A stretch of DNA of 64,000 bases. Origin: Tenodera sinensis. Its lineage: Eukaryota; Arthropoda; Insecta; Mantodea; Mantidae. The stretch spans positions 170,883,251 to 170,947,250 of the forward strand of contig CM060967.1 of NCBI GenBank assembly GCA_030765045.1. The letters run 5' to 3'. The notes beneath the pieces are model-generated. The model was not told the DNA's origin and did no database searches. It saw only the letters and a list, made by a program, of their open reading frames with translations. The position numbers and the translations under genes were made by a program. This document shows, one piece after another, positions 10,423 to 22,893 of this stretch (position 1 is its first letter; each line of letters starts with the position of its first letter).

Positions 10423-11500
10423 TCACTTCAACATCCAGAAGATCACGATGTGGTAACCGATGTGGATCACCCGGTCAAGGACCACCGGAAGGGAAGTATT
10501 ACCATCTGACGTCACTTCCCTCCTCGCTACATTATAACTTTCTCCTCCAGGACGCAGCGAGAACATTCTATGAAGACCCTACACAGTAGATAAGCAACCC
10601 AATGCATTCTGTGAAAGAGGAGAATATGATAACTATTCACTTGCGACACTTTCAGGAAGGAATGATTGCAAATTCCACGCCCAAACATGGATTGAAATCA
10701 GGTCGTTCGAACCCTGTCTTTTGTAATGATGTCAGAACCCTCAAGGACTTTTCAATAAAACTAAATCTGTAAATCCCTAAGCATGGGGGTCGGCTGCATG
10801 TTGGAAGAATATTAATTCATTATTCTTTTACCAAAGAGTGTAAAAGATATGCGTTATAGCATTTGTTGCGGATAAGCGTATTAATTTGCGCTAAATAAAA
10901 ACTGTTCTTCACATCAAAATTAAAACAATAATCTAATAGTAATTGATTGCATATTAAATCCATCAATTTCCAAGAGGGGGGCCGCGGTCCCCCTTCCCCC
11001 CCTTAGGGTACTGTGTTCACTACAGAGTTCTCTAAAGTTATTTCAATTTGTTTAAATTAAAGCATGCAACGATTTGTTTTGGGTAGGTAGGTACGTTTGC
11101 ACTGTCTCAACTTGTGCATGAGCAAAACATTGCTGTATTTCCACTTTGATCTAAACAATAACAATCCAAATAGCTAATTGGGCATCCATGTACATGTATG
11201 TGAGAGCATTCTCGTACGTTATGAATGCCGTATTGAACCCACAAGCATTCCCTTCCTGATAGAAAACTGAGTAGAGGTTACGGATGTCATAAGCACAATA
11301 CTAAATCCACCATCACTTAGTTATTCTATAGCGTTTATTAATATAGGGAGATTTTTGCATATCCCTTGCTCCCACAAAATATAAAATGATTTCATCTCTC
11401 TACAAATAGGGCAAGTTACTACTATTGGCACACGTCCCATAATGCGCCAAATATGCCGATACAGTAACAACCTGTTTATGTTAATTACCATATAAACTAG
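10422..11500. other. unassigned sequence
   Basis: Includes a G/C homopolymer-rich patch at 10,974-11,006. No gene or repeat family recognised. Confidence 0.45.
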
Positions 11501-11505
11501 TAGCA

Positions 11506-12000
11506 TTTCTGAGAGGTAGAACTGGAACTTACAGACCTTCCACCTACCAGGTGGCTGCTCTAACCATTGAGCTATTGTGACAAACTGCCAGAATGGCATT
11601 AAATTCTCAAACCAGTTCGTATTTCTTCTGGTAAACCACAAAGGCAGTCTCACATCAGAGACAATTACCCCAATGGTGACTTACTATAAGTACTTTATGT
11701 CCCAGGATTAAATAACCTTCACATGGTAATTATTATTTATTTATGCCAACAAACTTACTGTTGGTGTTTTTAAACACACAAGCCTGTGTGGGCAAAGCTT
11801 GAGAGGTAGAACTGGAACTTAAAAATTCAATATGAGACTGCCTTTGTGGTTTACCAGGAGAAATACGAACAGGTTTGAGAATTTAATGCCATTCTGGCAG
11901 TTTGTCACAATAGCTCAATGGTTAGAGCAGCCGCCCGGTAAGCGGAATGTCTGTGGTTCAAATCCCAGTTGTGGCATTAAATTTTTATTCCCTACCCTCG
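11506..12000. mobile_element. SINE-3 inverted dimer (fold-back), rearranged
   Basis: The left arm (about 11,506-11,720) is tRNA-like on the minus strand and the right arm (about 11,850-11,985) on the plus strand. The right arm has an A box (TAGCTCAATGGTTAGAGC at 11,911-11,928) and a B box (GGTTCAAATCC at 11,955-11,965). Between them lies an extra piece of left-arm tail (11,733-11,830) containing the 'aacttactgttggtgttttt' hairpin segment. Arms are near-identical inverted copies. Normal right-tail sequence is missing. Confidence 0.8.
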
Positions 12001-12175
12001 ACAGTCTGGGAATATGACGGTGAGAGTCAACACGAATATGTTTAACAGCACATATTAGAATTAAAAACCAAAGTTAAGAAATCCTAGAGTTTAACGAGTA
12101 GGAACGCCACTAGTTATTTCTCAAGTAACGAACAACTAGATAACAGATATGACGAAAAAAATTACATCTTGTGTG

Positions 12176-12593
12176 TTGCAGTCACATGCCATTCTCTACT
12201 CACTGGTACCAACTATTTTTACTCCTTCATGTTAACCGAGGTAGACATCTAATTACATATTTCCTTGTAGGTTCAAGAGAAACACGGAAACACAGTAGGC
12301 TTTAAGTGACTGTCAAATCTATGCGATGGCTTTGAAATTCCATTCTCTTTACATGGTGAAGAGATAAAAAATGAATAAGGACCTACCATTTGAGTAAAGT
12401 ATAAGTATTGGAAAATTCACACAAATAACAAGGAATATGTTTGAAATGCCTAACTACAAAGAAATGCATTAGATGTTCATTGTAGTTTTAACGAGATCTA
12501 CATTTTTCGTACATTAGATTTGGTCTATCTCTTATGGTTTAAACAGGATTTCATGGACTATAGCCAGAAAATTCAAAATATGTCTTCTTTCTC
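12176..12593 (+). mobile_element. element A, left half, split by SINE plus satellite
   Basis: Starts with 'cattctctactcactgg' and proceeds through 'acacggaaacacagtaggct' to 'ctatagccagaaaattcaaa' at 12,559-12,578. It then stops at the satellite. The matching right half resumes at about 22,893. The complete copy at 8,764-9,595 shows that the two halves are contiguous in the ancestral element. Confidence 0.75.
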
Positions 12594-13514
12594 TGATTAG
12601 CCTCCCCTTATGTAGGACTTACAAGCCAGTGTCTAGAGTCAGACGTCTGTCAGGGAACACAGGAACCTATGTACCAGACAGAGTGAACACCTGCAAGTAT
12701 GAGAGTGAGGAAGTGATTACCCTCCCCTTATGTAGGACTTACAAGCCAGTGTCTAGAGTCAGACGTCTGTCAGGGAACACAGGAACCTATGTACCAGACA
12801 GAGTGAACACCTGCAAGTATGAGAGTGAGGAAGTGATTACCCTCCCCTTATGTAGGACTTACAAGCCAGTGTCTAGAGTCAGACGTCTGTCAGGGAGCAC
12901 AAGAACCTATGTACCAGACAGAGTGAACACCTGCAAGTATGAGAGTGAGGAAGTGATTACCCTCCCCCTATGTAGGACTTACAAGACAGTGTCTAGAGTC
13001 AGACGTCTGTCAGGGAACACAGGAACCTATGTACCAGACAGAGTGAACACCTGCAAGTATGAGAGTGAGGAAGTGATTACCCTCCCCTTATGTAGGACTT
13101 ACAAGCCAGTGTCTAGAGTCAGACGTCTGTCAGGGAACACAGGAACCTATGTACCAGACAGAGTGAACACCTGCAAGTATGAGAGTGAGGAAGTGATTAC
13201 CCTCCCCTTATGTAGGACTTACAAGCCAGTGTCTAGAGTCAGACGTCTGTCAGGGAGCACAAGAACCTATGTACCAGACAGAGTGAACACCTGCAAGTAT
13301 GAGAGTGAGGAAGTGATTACCCTCCCCTTATGTAGGACTTACAAGACAGTGTCTAGAGTCAGACGTCTGTCAGGGAACACAGGAACCTATGTACCAGACA
13401 GAGTGAACACCTGCAAGTATGAGAGTGAGGAAGTGATTACCGTCCCCTTATGTAGGACTTACAAGACAGTGTCTAGAGTCAGACGTCTGTCAGGGAACAC
13501 AGGAACCTATGTAC

Positions 13515-15310
13515 CAGAGTGAACACCTGCAAGTATGAGAGTGAGGAAGTGATTACCCTCCCCTTATGTAGGACTTACAAGACAGTGTCTAGAGTCAGAC
13601 GTCTGTCAGGGAACACAGGAACCTATGTACCAGACAGAGTGAACACCTGCAAGTATGTGAGTGAGGAAGTGATTACCCTCCCCTTATGTAGGACTTACAA
13701 GACAGTGTCTAGAGTCAGACGTCTGTCAGGGAACACAGGAACCTATGTACCAGACAGAGTGAACACCTGCAAGTATGAGAGTGAGGAAGTGATTACCGTC
13801 CCCTTATGTAGGACTTACAAGACAGTGTCTAGAGTCAGACGTCTGTCAGGGAACACAGGAACCTATGTACCAGACAGAGTGAACACCTGCAAGTATGAGA
13901 GTGAGGAAGTGATTACCCTCCCCTTATGTAGGACTTACAAGCCAGTGTCTAGAGTCAGACGTCTGTCAGGGAACACAGGAACCTATGTACCAGACAGAGT
14001 GAACACCTGCAAGTATGAGAGTGAGGAAGTGATTACCCTCCCCTTATGTAGGACTTACAAGCCAGTGTCTAGAGTCAGACGTCTGTCAGGGAACACAGGA
14101 ACCTATGTACCAGACAGAGTGAACACCTGCAAGTATGAGAGTGAGGAAGTGATTACCCTCCCCTTATGTAGGACTTACAAGTCAGTGTCTAGAGTCAGAC
14201 GTCTGTCAGGGAACACAGGAACCTATGTACCAGACAGAGTGAACACCTGCAAGTATGAGAGTGAGGAAGTGATTACCCTCCCCTTATGTAGGACTTACAA
14301 GTCAGTGTCTAGAGTCAGACGTCTGTCAGGGTACACAGGAACCTATGTACCAGACAGAGTGAACACCTGCAAGTATGAGAGTGAGGAAGTGATTACCGTC
14401 CCCTTATGTAGGACTTACAAGATAGTGTCTAGAGTCAGACGTCTGTCAGGGAACACAGGAACCTATGTACCAGACAGAGTGAACACCTGCAAGTATGAGA
14501 GTGAGGAAGTGATTACCCTCCCCTTATGTAGGACTTACAAGCCAGTGTCTAGAGTCAGACGTCTGTCAGGGAACACAGGAACCTATGTACCAGACAGAGT
14601 GAACACCTGCAAGTATGAGAGTGAGGAAGTGATTACCCTCCCCTTATGTAGGACTTACAAGCCAGTGTCTAGAGTCAGACGTCTGTCAGGGAGCACAAGA
14701 ACCTATGTACCAGACAGAGTGAACACCTGCAAGTATGAGAGTGAGGAAGTGATTACCCTCCCCTTATGTAGGACTTACAAGACAGTGTCTAGAGTCAGAC
14801 GTCTGTCAGGGAACACAGGAACCTATGTACCAGACAGAGTGAACACCTGCAAGTATGAGAGTGAGGAAGTGATTACCCTCCCCTTATGTAGGACTTACAA
14901 GCCAGTGTCTAGAGTCAGACGTCTGTCAGGGAACACAGGAACCTATGTACCAGACAGAGTGAACACCTGCAAGTATGAGAGTGAGGAAGTGATTACCCTC
15001 CCCTTATGTAGGACTTACAAGCCAGTGTCTAGAGTCAGACGTCTGTCAGGGAGCACAAGAACCTATGTACCAGACAGAGTGAACACCTGCAAGTATGAGA
15101 GTGAGGAAGTGATTACCCTCCCCTTATGTAGGACTTACAAGACAGTGTCTAGAGTCAGACGTCTGTCAGGGAACACAGGAACCTATGTACCAGACAGAGT
15201 GAACACCTGCAAGTATGAGAGTGAGGAAGTGATTACCGTCCCCTTATGTAGGACTTACAAGACAGTGTCTAGAGTCAGACGTCTGTCAGGGAACACAGGA
15301 ACCTATGTAC
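13515..15310. repeat. complete 15-monomer higher-order repeat unit
   Basis: A 1,796 bp unit (15 x 120 minus 4) bounded by the same 4 bp deletion (CCAGAGTGAAC in place of CCAGACAGAGTGAAC). The same ordered series of variant monomers precedes it from about 12,721 (last seven monomers) and follows it from 15,311 (first eight monomers). Between the first ~950 bp of the second and third copies I saw only two differences, one near 15,331 and one near 15,750. Confidence 0.85.
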
Positions 15311-18300
15311 CAGAGTGAACACCTGCAAGTATAAGAGTGAGGAAGTGATTACCCTCCCCTTATGTAGGACTTACAAGACAGTGTCTAGAGTCAGACGTCT
15401 GTCAGGGAACACAGGAACCTATGTACCAGACAGAGTGAACACCTGCAAGTATGTGAGTGAGGAAGTGATTACCCTCCCCTTATGTAGGACTTACAAGACA
15501 GTGTCTAGAGTCAGACGTCTGTCAGGGAACACAGGAACCTATGTACCAGACAGAGTGAACACCTGCAAGTATGAGAGTGAGGAAGTGATTACCGTCCCCT
15601 TATGTAGGACTTACAAGACAGTGTCTAGAGTCAGACGTCTGTCAGGGAACACAGGAACCTATGTACCAGACAGAGTGAACACCTGCAAGTATGAGAGTGA
15701 GGAAGTGATTACCCTCCCCTTATGTAGGACTTACAAGCCAGTGTCTAGAGGCAGACGTCTGTCAGGGAACACAGGAACCTATGTACCAGACAGAGTGAAC
15801 ACCTGCAAGTATGAGAGTGAGGAAGTGATTACCCTCCCCTTATGTAGGACTTACAAGCCAGTGTCTAGAGTCAGACGTCTGTCAGGGAACACAGGAACCT
15901 ATGTACCAGACAGAGTGAACACCTGCAAGTATGAGAGTGAGGAAGTGATTACCCTCCCCTTATGTAGGACTTACAAGTCAGTGTCTAGAGTCAGACGTCT
16001 GTCAGGGAACACAGGAACCTATGTACCAGACAGAGTGAACACCTGCAAGTATGAGAGTGAGGAAGTGATTACCCTCCCCTTATGTAGGACTTACAAGTCA
16101 GTGTCTAGAGTCAGACGTCTGTCAGGGTACACAGGAACCTATGTACCAGACAGAGTGAACACCTGCAAGTATGAGAGTGAGGAAGTGATTACCGTCCCCT
16201 TATGTAGGACTTACAAGATAGTGTCTAGAGTCAGACGTCTGTCAGGGAACACAGGAACCTATGTACCAGACAGAGTGAACACCTGCAAGTATGAGAGTGA
16301 GGAAGTGATTACCGTCCCCTTATGTAGGACTTACAAGACAGTGTCTAGAGTAAGACGTCTGTCAGGGAACACAGAAACCTATGTACCAGACAGAGTGAAC
16401 ACCTGCAAGTATGAGAGTGAGGAAGTGATTACCCTCCCCTTATGTAGGACTTACAAGCCAGTGTCTAGAGTCAGACGTCTGTCAGGGAACACAGGAACCT
16501 ATGTACCAGACAGAGTGAACACCTGCAAGTATGAGAGTGAGGAAGTGATTACCCTCCCCTTATGTAGGACTTACAAGCCAGTGCTAGAGTCAGACGTCTG
16601 TCAGGGAACACAGGAACCTATGTACCAGACAGAGTGAACACCTGCAAGTATGAGAGTGAGGAAGTGATTACCCTCCCCTTATGTAGGGCTTACAAGTCAG
16701 TGTCTAGAGTCAGACGTCTGTCAGGGTACACAGGAACCTATGTACCAGACAGAGTGAACACCTGCAAGTATGAGAGTGAGGAAGTGATTACCCTCCCCTT
16801 ATGTAGGACTTACAAGTCAGTGTCTAGAGTCAGACGTCTGTCAGGGTACACAGGAACCTATGTACCAGACAGAGTGAACACCTGCAAGTATGAGAGTGAG
16901 GAAGTGATTACCCTCCCCTTATGTAGGACTTACAAGACAGTGTCTAGAGTCATACGTCTGTCAGGGAACACAGGAACCTATGTACCAGACAGAGTGAACA
17001 CCTGCAAGTATGAGAGTGAGGAAGTGATTACCCTCCCCTTATGTAGGACTTACAAGTCAGTGTCTAGAGTCAGACGTCTGTCAGGGAACACAGGAACCTA
17101 TGTACCAGACAGAGTGAACACCAACAAGTATGAGAGTGAGGAAGTGATTACCCTCCCCTTATGTAGGACTTACAAGCCAGTGTCTAGAGTCAGACGTCTG
17201 TCAGGGAACACAGGAACCTATGTACCAGACAGAGTGAACACCAACAAGTATGAGAGTGAGGAAGTGATTACCCTCCCCTTATGTAGGACTTACAAGTCAG
17301 TGTCTAGAGTCAGACGTCTGTCAGGGAACACAGGAACCTATGTACCAGACAGAGTGAACACCAACAAGTATGAGAGTGAGGAAGTGATTACCCTCCCCTT
17401 ATGTAGGACTTACAAGACAGTGTCTAGAGTCATACGTCTGTCAGGGAACACAGGAACCTATGTACCAGACACAGTGAACACCTGCAAGTATGAGAGTGAG
17501 GAAGTGATTACCCTCCCCTTATGTAGGACTTACAAGTCAGTGTCTAGAGTCAGACGTCTGTCAGGGAACACAGGAACCTATGTACCAGACAGAGTGAACA
17601 CCAACAAGTATGAGAGTGAGGAAGTGATTACCCTCCCCTTATGTAGGACTTACAAGCCAGTGTCTAGAGTCAGACGTTTGTCAGGGAACACAGGAACCTA
17701 TGTACCAGACAGAGTGAACACCTGCCAGTATGAGAGTGAGGTAGTGATTACCCTCCCCTTATGTAGGACTTACAAGACAGTGCCTAGGGTCAGACGTCTG
17801 TCAGGGAACACAGGAACCTATGTACCAGACAGAGTGAACACCAACAAGTATGAGAGTGAGGAAGTGATTACCCTCCCCTTATGTAGGACTTACAAGCCAG
17901 TGTCTAGAGTCAGACGTCTGTCAGGGAACACAGGAACCTATGTACCAGACAGAGTGAACACCTGCAAGTATGAGAGTGAGGAAGTGATTACCCTCCCCTT
18001 ATGTAGGACTTACAAGACAGTGCCTAGGGTCAGACACCTGTCGGGGAGCAGACGAACCTATGTACCAGACAGAGTGAACACCTGCAAGTATGAGAGTGAG
18101 GAAGTGATTACCCTCCCCTTATGTAGGACTTACAAGACAGTGCCTAGGGTCAGACGTCTGTCAGGGAACACAGGAACCTATGTACCAGACACAGTGAACA
18201 CCTGCAAGTATGAGAGTGAGGAAAGGATTACCCTCCCCTTATGTAGGACTTACAAGACAGTGCTTAGGGTCAGACGCCTGTCGGGGAGCAGACGAACCTA

Positions 18301-20639
18301 TGCACCAGACAGAGTGAACACCTGCAAGTATGAGAGTGAGGAAGTGATTACCCTCCCCTTATGTAGGACTTACAAGACAGTGTCTAGAGTCAGACGTCTG
18401 TCAGGGAACACAGGAACCTATGTACCAGACAGAGTGAACACCTGCAAGTATGAGAGTGAGGAAGTGATTACCCTCCCCTTATGTAGGACTTACAAGCCAG
18501 TGTCTAGAGTCAGACGTCTGTCAGGGAACACAGGAACCTATGTACCAGACAGAGTGAACACCTGCAAGTATGAGAGTGAGGAAGTGATTACCCTCCCCTT
18601 ATGTAGGACTTACAAGACAGTGTCTAGAGTCAGACGTCTGTCAGGGAACACAGGAACCTATGTACCACACAGAGTGAACACCTGCAAGTATGAGAGTGCG
18701 GAAGTGATTACCCTCCCCTTATGTAGGACTTACAAGACAGTGTCTAGAGTCAGACGTCTGTCAGGGAGCACAGGAACCTATGTATCAGACAGAGTGAACA
18801 CCTGCAAGTATGAGAGTGAGGAAGTGATTACCCTCCCCTTATGTAGCACTTACAACACAGTGTCTAGAGTCAGACGTCTGTCAGGGAACACAGGAACCTA
18901 TGTACCACACAGAGTGAACACCTGCAAGTATGAGAGTGAGGAAGTGATTACCCTCCCCTTATGTAGCACTTACAACACAGTGTCTAGAGTCAGACGTCTG
19001 TCAGGGAACACAGGAACCTATGTACCAGACAGAGTGAACACCTGCAAGTATGAGAGTGAGGAACTGATTACCCTCCCCTTATGTAGGACTTACAACACAG
19101 TGTCTAGAGTCAGACGTCTGTCAGGGAACACAGGAACCTATGTACCAGACAGAGTGAACACCTGCAAGTATGAGAGTGAGGAAGTGATTACCCTCCCCTT
19201 ATGTAGGACTTACAAGACAGTGTCTAGAGTCAGACGTCTGTCAGGGAACACAGGAACGTATGTACCAGACAGAGTGAACACCTGCAAGTATGAGAGTGAG
19301 GAAGTGATTACCCTCCCCTTATGTAGGACTTACAAGACAGTGCCTAGGGTCAGACGTCTGTCAGGGAACACAGGAACCTATGTACCAGACAGAGTGAACA
19401 CCTGCAAGTATGAGAGTGAGGAAGTGATTACCCTCCCCTTACGTAGGACTTACAAGACAGTGTCTAGAGTCAGACGTCTGTCAGGGAACACAGGAACCTA
19501 TGTACCACACAGAGTGAACACCTGCAAGTATGAGAGTGAGGAAGTGATTACCCTCCCCTTGTGTAGGACTTACAAGCCAGTGTCTAGAGTCAGACGTCTG
19601 TCAGGGAACACAGGAACCTATGTACCACACAGAGTGAACACCAGCAAGTATGAGAGTGAGGAAGTGATTACCCTCCCCTTATGTAGGACTTACAAGCCAG
19701 TACCTAGGGTCAGACGTCTGTCGGGGAACACAGGAACCTATGTACCAGACAGAGTGAACACCTGCAAGTATGAGAGTTAGGAAGTGATTACCCTCCCCTT
19801 ATGTAGGACTTACAAGACAGTGTCTAGAGTCAGACGTCTGTCAGGGAACACAGGAACCTATGTACCAGACAGAGTGAACACCTGCAAGTATGAGAGTGAG
19901 GAAGTGATTACCCTCCCCTTGTGTAGGACTTACAAGCCAGTGTCTAGAGTCAGACGTCTGTCAGGGAACACAGGAACCTATGTACCACACAGAGTGAACA
20001 CCTGCAAGTATGAGAGTGAGGTAGTGATTACCCTCCCCTTATGTAGGACCTAAAAGACAGTATCTAGGGCCAGATGTCTGTCAGGGAACACAGGAACCTA
20101 TGTACCAGACAGAGTGAACACCTGCAAGTATGAGAGTGAGGTAGTGATTACCCTCCCCTTATGTAGGACTTAAAAGACAGTATCTAGGGCCAGATGTCTG
20201 TCAGGGAACACAGGAACCTATGTACCAGACAGAGTGAACACCTGCCAGTATGAGAGTGAGGTAGTGATTACCCTCCCCTTATGTAGGACTTACAAGACAG
20301 TGTCTAGAGTCAGACGTCTGTCAGGGAACACAGGAACCTATGTACCAGACAGAGTGAACACCTGCAAGTATGAGAGTGAGGTAGTGATTACCCTCCCCTT
20401 ATGTAGAGCTTACAAGCCAGTGTCTAGAGTCAGACGTCTGTCAGGGAACACAGGAACCTCTGGACCGGACACAGTGAATACCTGCAAGTATGAGAGTGAG
20501 GAAGTGGTTACCCTCCCCTTATGTAGTACTTACAACACAGTGTCTAGAGTCAGACGTCTGTCAGGGAACACAGGAACCTATGAATGAGTGAATACCTGCA
20601 AGTATGAGAGTGAGGAAGTGATTACTCTCCCCTTATGTA

Positions 20640-21780
20640 GGACTTACTAGCCTGTGCCTAGGGTCAGACGCCTGTCGGGGAGCAGAGGAACCTATGTACC
20701 AGACAGAGTGAACACCTGCAAGTATGAGAGTGAGGAAGTGATTACCCTCCCCTTATGTAGGACTTACAAGTCAGTGTCTAGAGTCAGACGTCTGTCGGGG
20801 AGCAAAGGAACCTATGGACCGGACAGAGTGAATACCTGCAAGTATGAGAGTGAGGAAGTGATTACTCTCCCCTTATGTAGGACTTACTAGCCTGTGTCTA
20901 GGGTCAGACGCCTGTCGGGGAGCAGAGGAACCTATGTACCAGACAGAGTGAACACCTGCAAGTATGAGAGTGAGGTAGTGATTACCCTCCCCTTATGTAG
21001 GACTTATAAGTCAGTGTCTTGAGTCAGACGTCTGTCGGGGAGCAGAGGAACCTATGTACCAGACAGAGTGAACACCTGCAAGTATGAGAGTGAGGAAGTG
21101 ATTACCCTCCCCTTATGTAGGACTTACAAGTCAGTGTCTAGAGTCAGACGTCTGTCGGGGAGCAAAGGAACCTATGGACCGGACAGAGTGAATACCTGCA
21201 AGTATGAGAGTGAGGAAGTGATTACTCTCCCCTTATGTAGGACTTACTAGCCTGTGCCTAGGGTCAGACGCCTGTCGGGGAGCAGAGGAACCTATGTACC
21301 ACACAGAGTGAACACCTGCAAGTATGAGAGTGAGGTAGTGATTACCCTCCCCTTATGTAGGACTTACAAGTCAGTGTCTAGAGTCAGACGTCTGTCGGGG
21401 AGCAAAGGAACCTATGGACCGGACAGAGTGAATACCTGCAAGTATGAGAGTGAGGAAGTAATTACTCTCCCCTTATGTAGGACTTACTAGCCTGTGCCTA
21501 GGGTCAGACGCCTGTCGGGGAGCAGAGGAACCTATGTACCAGACAGAGTGAACACCTGCAAGTATGAGAGTGAGGTAGTCATTACCCTCCCCTTATGTAG
21601 GACTTATAAAGTCAGTGTCTAGAGTCAGACGTCTGTCGGGGAGCAAAGGAACCTATGGACCGGACAGAGTGAATACCTGCAAGTATGAGAGTGAGGAAGT
21701 GATTACTCTCCCCTTATGTAGGACTTACTAGCCTGTGCCTAGGGTCAGACGCCTGTCGGGGAGCAGAGGAACCTATGTAC
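20640..21780. repeat. dimeric 240 bp subrepeat zone of the satellite
   Basis: Monomers carrying 'gacttactagcctgtg' recur at about 20,641, 20,881, 21,241, 21,481 and 21,723. They alternate with monomers carrying 'ggagcaaaggaacctatgga', giving mainly a 240 bp period and once 360 bp. These monomers are closer to the SINE-2 source than those to the left. Confidence 0.75.
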
Positions 21781-22621
21781 CAGACAGAGTGAACACCTGC
21801 AAGTATGAGAGTGAGGTAGTCATTACCCTCCCCTTATGTAGGACTTACAAGCCAGTGCCTAGGGTCAGACGTCTGTCAGGGAACACAGGAACCTATGTAC
21901 CAGACAGAGTGAACACCTGCAAGTATGAGAGTGAGGTAGTCATTACCCTCCCCTTATGTAGGACTTACAAGTCAGTGTCTAGAGTCAGACGTCTGTCGGG
22001 GAGCAAAGGAACCTATGGACCGGACAGAGTGAACACCTGCAAGTATGAGAGTGAGGTAGTCATTACCCTCCCCTTATGTAGGACTTACAAGCCAGTGTCT
22101 AGAGTCAGACGTCTGTCGGGGAGCAGAGGAACCTATGTACCAGACAGAGTGAACACCTGCAAGTATGAGAGTGAGGTAGTCATTACCCTCCCCTTATGTA
22201 GGACTTACAAGCCAGTGTCTAGAGTCAGACGTCTGTCGGGGAGCAGAGGAACCTATGTACCGGACAGAGTGAACACCTGCAAGTATGAGAGTGAGGTAGT
22301 CATTACCCTCCCCTTATGTAGGACTTACAAGTCAGTGTCTAGAGTCAGACGTCTGTCGGGGAGCAGAGGAACCTATGTACCAGACAGAGTGAACACCTGC
22401 AAGTATGAGAGTGAGGTAGTCATTACCCTCCCCTTATGTAGGACTTACAAGCCAGTGCCTAGGGTCAGACGTCTGTCAGGGAACACAGGAACCTATGTAC
22501 CAGACAGAGTGAACACCTGCAAGTATGAGAGTGAGGTAGTCATTACCCTCCCCTTATGTAGGACTTACAAGTCAGTGTCTAGAGTCAGACGTCTGTCGGG
22601 GAGCAAAGGAACCTATGGACC

Positions 22622-22893
22622 GGACAGAGTGAACACCTGGAAACGGGTGGGCAGTCAAGCACCAGATATGAGAGTGAGGACGAGGATATGAAATGCAGGC
22701 GAGATGGATGAATGGAAAGGTGATAATGGAACAATTGGTGGAATGGGTGGCATGGGAAACCGCAGAACTCGGAGAAAACCCGCTCAGATGCCGCTTCGTC
22801 CATCAGGAATACCATATACGGGTCCCTGGAATCGAATCCGGGCCGCCTAGGTGGTAGGCGAACGATCGAACCGCTCCGCCACGGCGTCGCCTT
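22622..22893 (-). mobile_element. SINE-2 head at the end of the satellite
   Basis: tRNA-related SINE on the minus strand. The A-box-like segment (TGGCGGAGCGGTTCGAT) lies near 22,868-22,884 and the B-box-like segment (GGATTCGATTCC) near 22,829-22,840. The body motif 'gcgggttttctccgag' lies near 22,770-22,785. Its 3' part enters the satellite without a break, so array and SINE are one locus. It lies inside element A; a weak target-site duplication may be aaatatgtcttctttct (about 12,575) versus aaatatttaattttgta (about 22,893). Confidence 0.8.

Larger units (their letters stand above)
12594..22640 (-). repeat. 120 bp satellite array, ~84 monomers, SINE-derived
   Basis: Head-to-tail tandem array with an almost invariant 120 bp period and no spacers. 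Phase changes are few: a 4 bp deletion near 13,515 and the same one near 15,311, 1 bp near 16,583, about 6 bp near 20,587, and one insertion near 21,608. The monomer matches the 3' region of SINE-2, as seen in the isolated copies at 46,560-46,886 and 29,900-30,175. It lacks about 25 bp that those copies have between 'cacctgg' and 'tatgagagtgagg'. The last monomer runs into SINE-2 at 22,640. Many monomers contain the palindrome CAGACGTCTG. Strand is given in SINE orientation. Because 120 is a multiple of three, one plus frame stays open for up to 1,048 codons; it is not considered a gene. Confidence 0.95.

Noticed and set aside
11911..11975. Functional tRNA gene at SINE-3 arms and other SINE heads
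   Set aside because: A and B boxes are present, but acceptor and anticodon arms do not form and the segments are multicopy parts of SINEs.
12594..22640. CRISPR-like array
   Set aside because: Units are contiguous 120 bp tandem copies with no unique spacers, in a eukaryotic context without cas genes.
22620..22640. CENP-B box in the terminal satellite monomer
   Set aside because: Only the CGGG part is similar. The TTCG part is absent and the other monomers lack it.
12629..22691. Series of long reading frames encoding a 40-residue repeat protein
   Set aside because: They follow from a 120 bp tandem period. Frames break at random indels, there is no clear start context or splice structure, and the monomer is a SINE tail.
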